64,000 bases of DNA from positions 21,600 to 85,599 of the forward strand of contig WOGZ01000136.1 of NCBI GenBank assembly GCA_009733775.1, in the 5' to 3' direction. The notes beneath the pieces are model-generated. The model was not told the origin of the DNA and did no database searches. It saw only the letters and a program-made list of their open reading frames with translations. This stretch comes from Alectoria sarmentosa (taxonomy: Eukaryota > Ascomycota > Lecanoromycetes > Lecanorales > Parmeliaceae). Positions 63,101-64,000 of this stretch are shown one piece after another. Each line of letters opens with the position of its first letter. Position 1 is the first letter of the stretch. Made by a program: the position numbers and the translations under genes.

Positions 63101-64000
63101 AATTAATAAATAACATTTTCGAATTTTTTTATAAATTGCGAATGTATCGAGATTTATATCGTTATTAATAAAATCATCGTATTTGAAATATATAAACGCT
63201 TATATATCGAGTTTTATTCTTTTTTTAAATCAAAATTATTATGAGATTATAATGAACGATTATTTAAATAATCTATTATTTATTGTTTTTTATTTATTTT
63301 AAATATACACGATTATAAAAAAGAATCTTGCTTTATTTTTATCGCTTCATTAAAACAACACGATTTAATTTTCGAAAAGTTATAAATAAACAAATATAAA
63401 GTCGTATTCAATATATTAAACAATAAGATATTGTTTATATTTAAATCATATAAATATAATAATAATAAGATATTAGCATTTAAAAACTTATCGTTTTTAT
63501 TAAAAACATTATTTATTATTATTATACGATTTCTTAAATTTATTGTTAAAATTGAATCGAATGAAAATAATTTCGATATGAATCATTTTAAAGACATTTT
63601 AAACAAGAAAAAATCGATATTAATATTTAAAACATTCAAAAAAAAGATGATCAAGAAACTTAATTTTATCGATATTATTAAAATAATGCATCGATTTATT
63701 ATTATTTAACTCGAAATAAAGAAAATAAGCTTTTTTCTTTAATAATAAATGAAATTTACAATATTTTTAGTAAATCTTTCGAGGTTATATCACAATTGCA
63801 ACGAGATAATCGAATATCGATTAATAAATTATGTTTATACGATTTCGAAATCAAATATAAAAAATGTTATAAATTATATATATCGAAGAACGTTCAAATT
63901 AATAATGTTGAAATTCTCACTTTTTAAAAGATTTTTAACAAATTCTTTATAAATTATTATAATTATATAAATGTTTTTAATAAATTATAAGCGAATATAT
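60151..64000. other. AT-rich RIP-mutated block
   Basis: AT-rich, CpA-poor to the window end. Open frames at 63431-63709 and 63749-63952 share one frame but are Lys/Ile/Asn/Phe-rich and unrecognised. Confidence 0.7.

Noticed and set aside
63431..63952. Two consecutive ORFs in one frame near the window end
   Set aside because: Composition is Lys/Ile/Asn/Phe only, as expected for random AT-rich DNA, with several stops between them and no motif.

Overview
The window looks like a filamentous ascomycete genome of the two-compartment type. Long AT-rich blocks (about 1-4730, 6930-13730, 14400-18050, 28080-32740, 55670-64000; roughly 20-28% GC by eye) alternate with GC-balanced islands. In the AT blocks CpG survives while CpA and TpG are almost gone: bases 14881-14940, counted by hand, have 5 CpG, 0 CpA and 1 TpG, whereas island bases 20101-20160 have 5 CpA. 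This is the footprint of repeat-induced point mutation (RIP). Short introns (44-74 bp, mostly GT-AG) and the gene families present also point to an ascomycete. I cannot name the species.

Layout. 4737-6050 is a stop-riddled copy of a ferric-reductase-like gene, followed at 6272-6930 by a minisatellite built of 19-bp modules. 8740-10605 holds a RIP-destroyed piggyBac transposase whose four catalytic aspartates all read as Asn. 13740-14400 is a small GC island inside AT-rich DNA. 18050-28080 carries a compact cluster: an adenylation-thiolation NRPS-like enzyme (-), an MFS transporter (+) with a nonsense codon and an AT-rich insertion at its 3' end, and an ACC-synthase-like PLP enzyme (+). 28130-29850 is an AT microsatellite array whose strand flips near 29.02 kb; it contains an assembly gap. 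32745-55660 is a gene-poor island with decaying genes. The best coding calls there are a PNP_UDP_1 (nucleoside phosphorylase-like) protein with a helical-repeat companion, a DUF6594-like membrane protein gene, a Ser/Arg-rich single-pass membrane protein, and two hypothetical multi-exon genes broken only by in-frame stops. It also has a 499-bp inverted-repeat element with LTR-like ends. The last AT block holds a 468-bp LTR-internal-LTR miniature element (59683-60150) whose LTR copies differ only by transitions.

Common thread: mutation by C-to-T (G-to-A) change reaches from the repeats into neighbouring single-copy genes. The metabolite cluster (activate an acid, aminotransferase-type chemistry, export) is the most coherent functional unit, but its transporter appears broken, so the pathway may be decaying. 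No CRISPR arrays, rRNA genes or convincing tRNA genes were seen.
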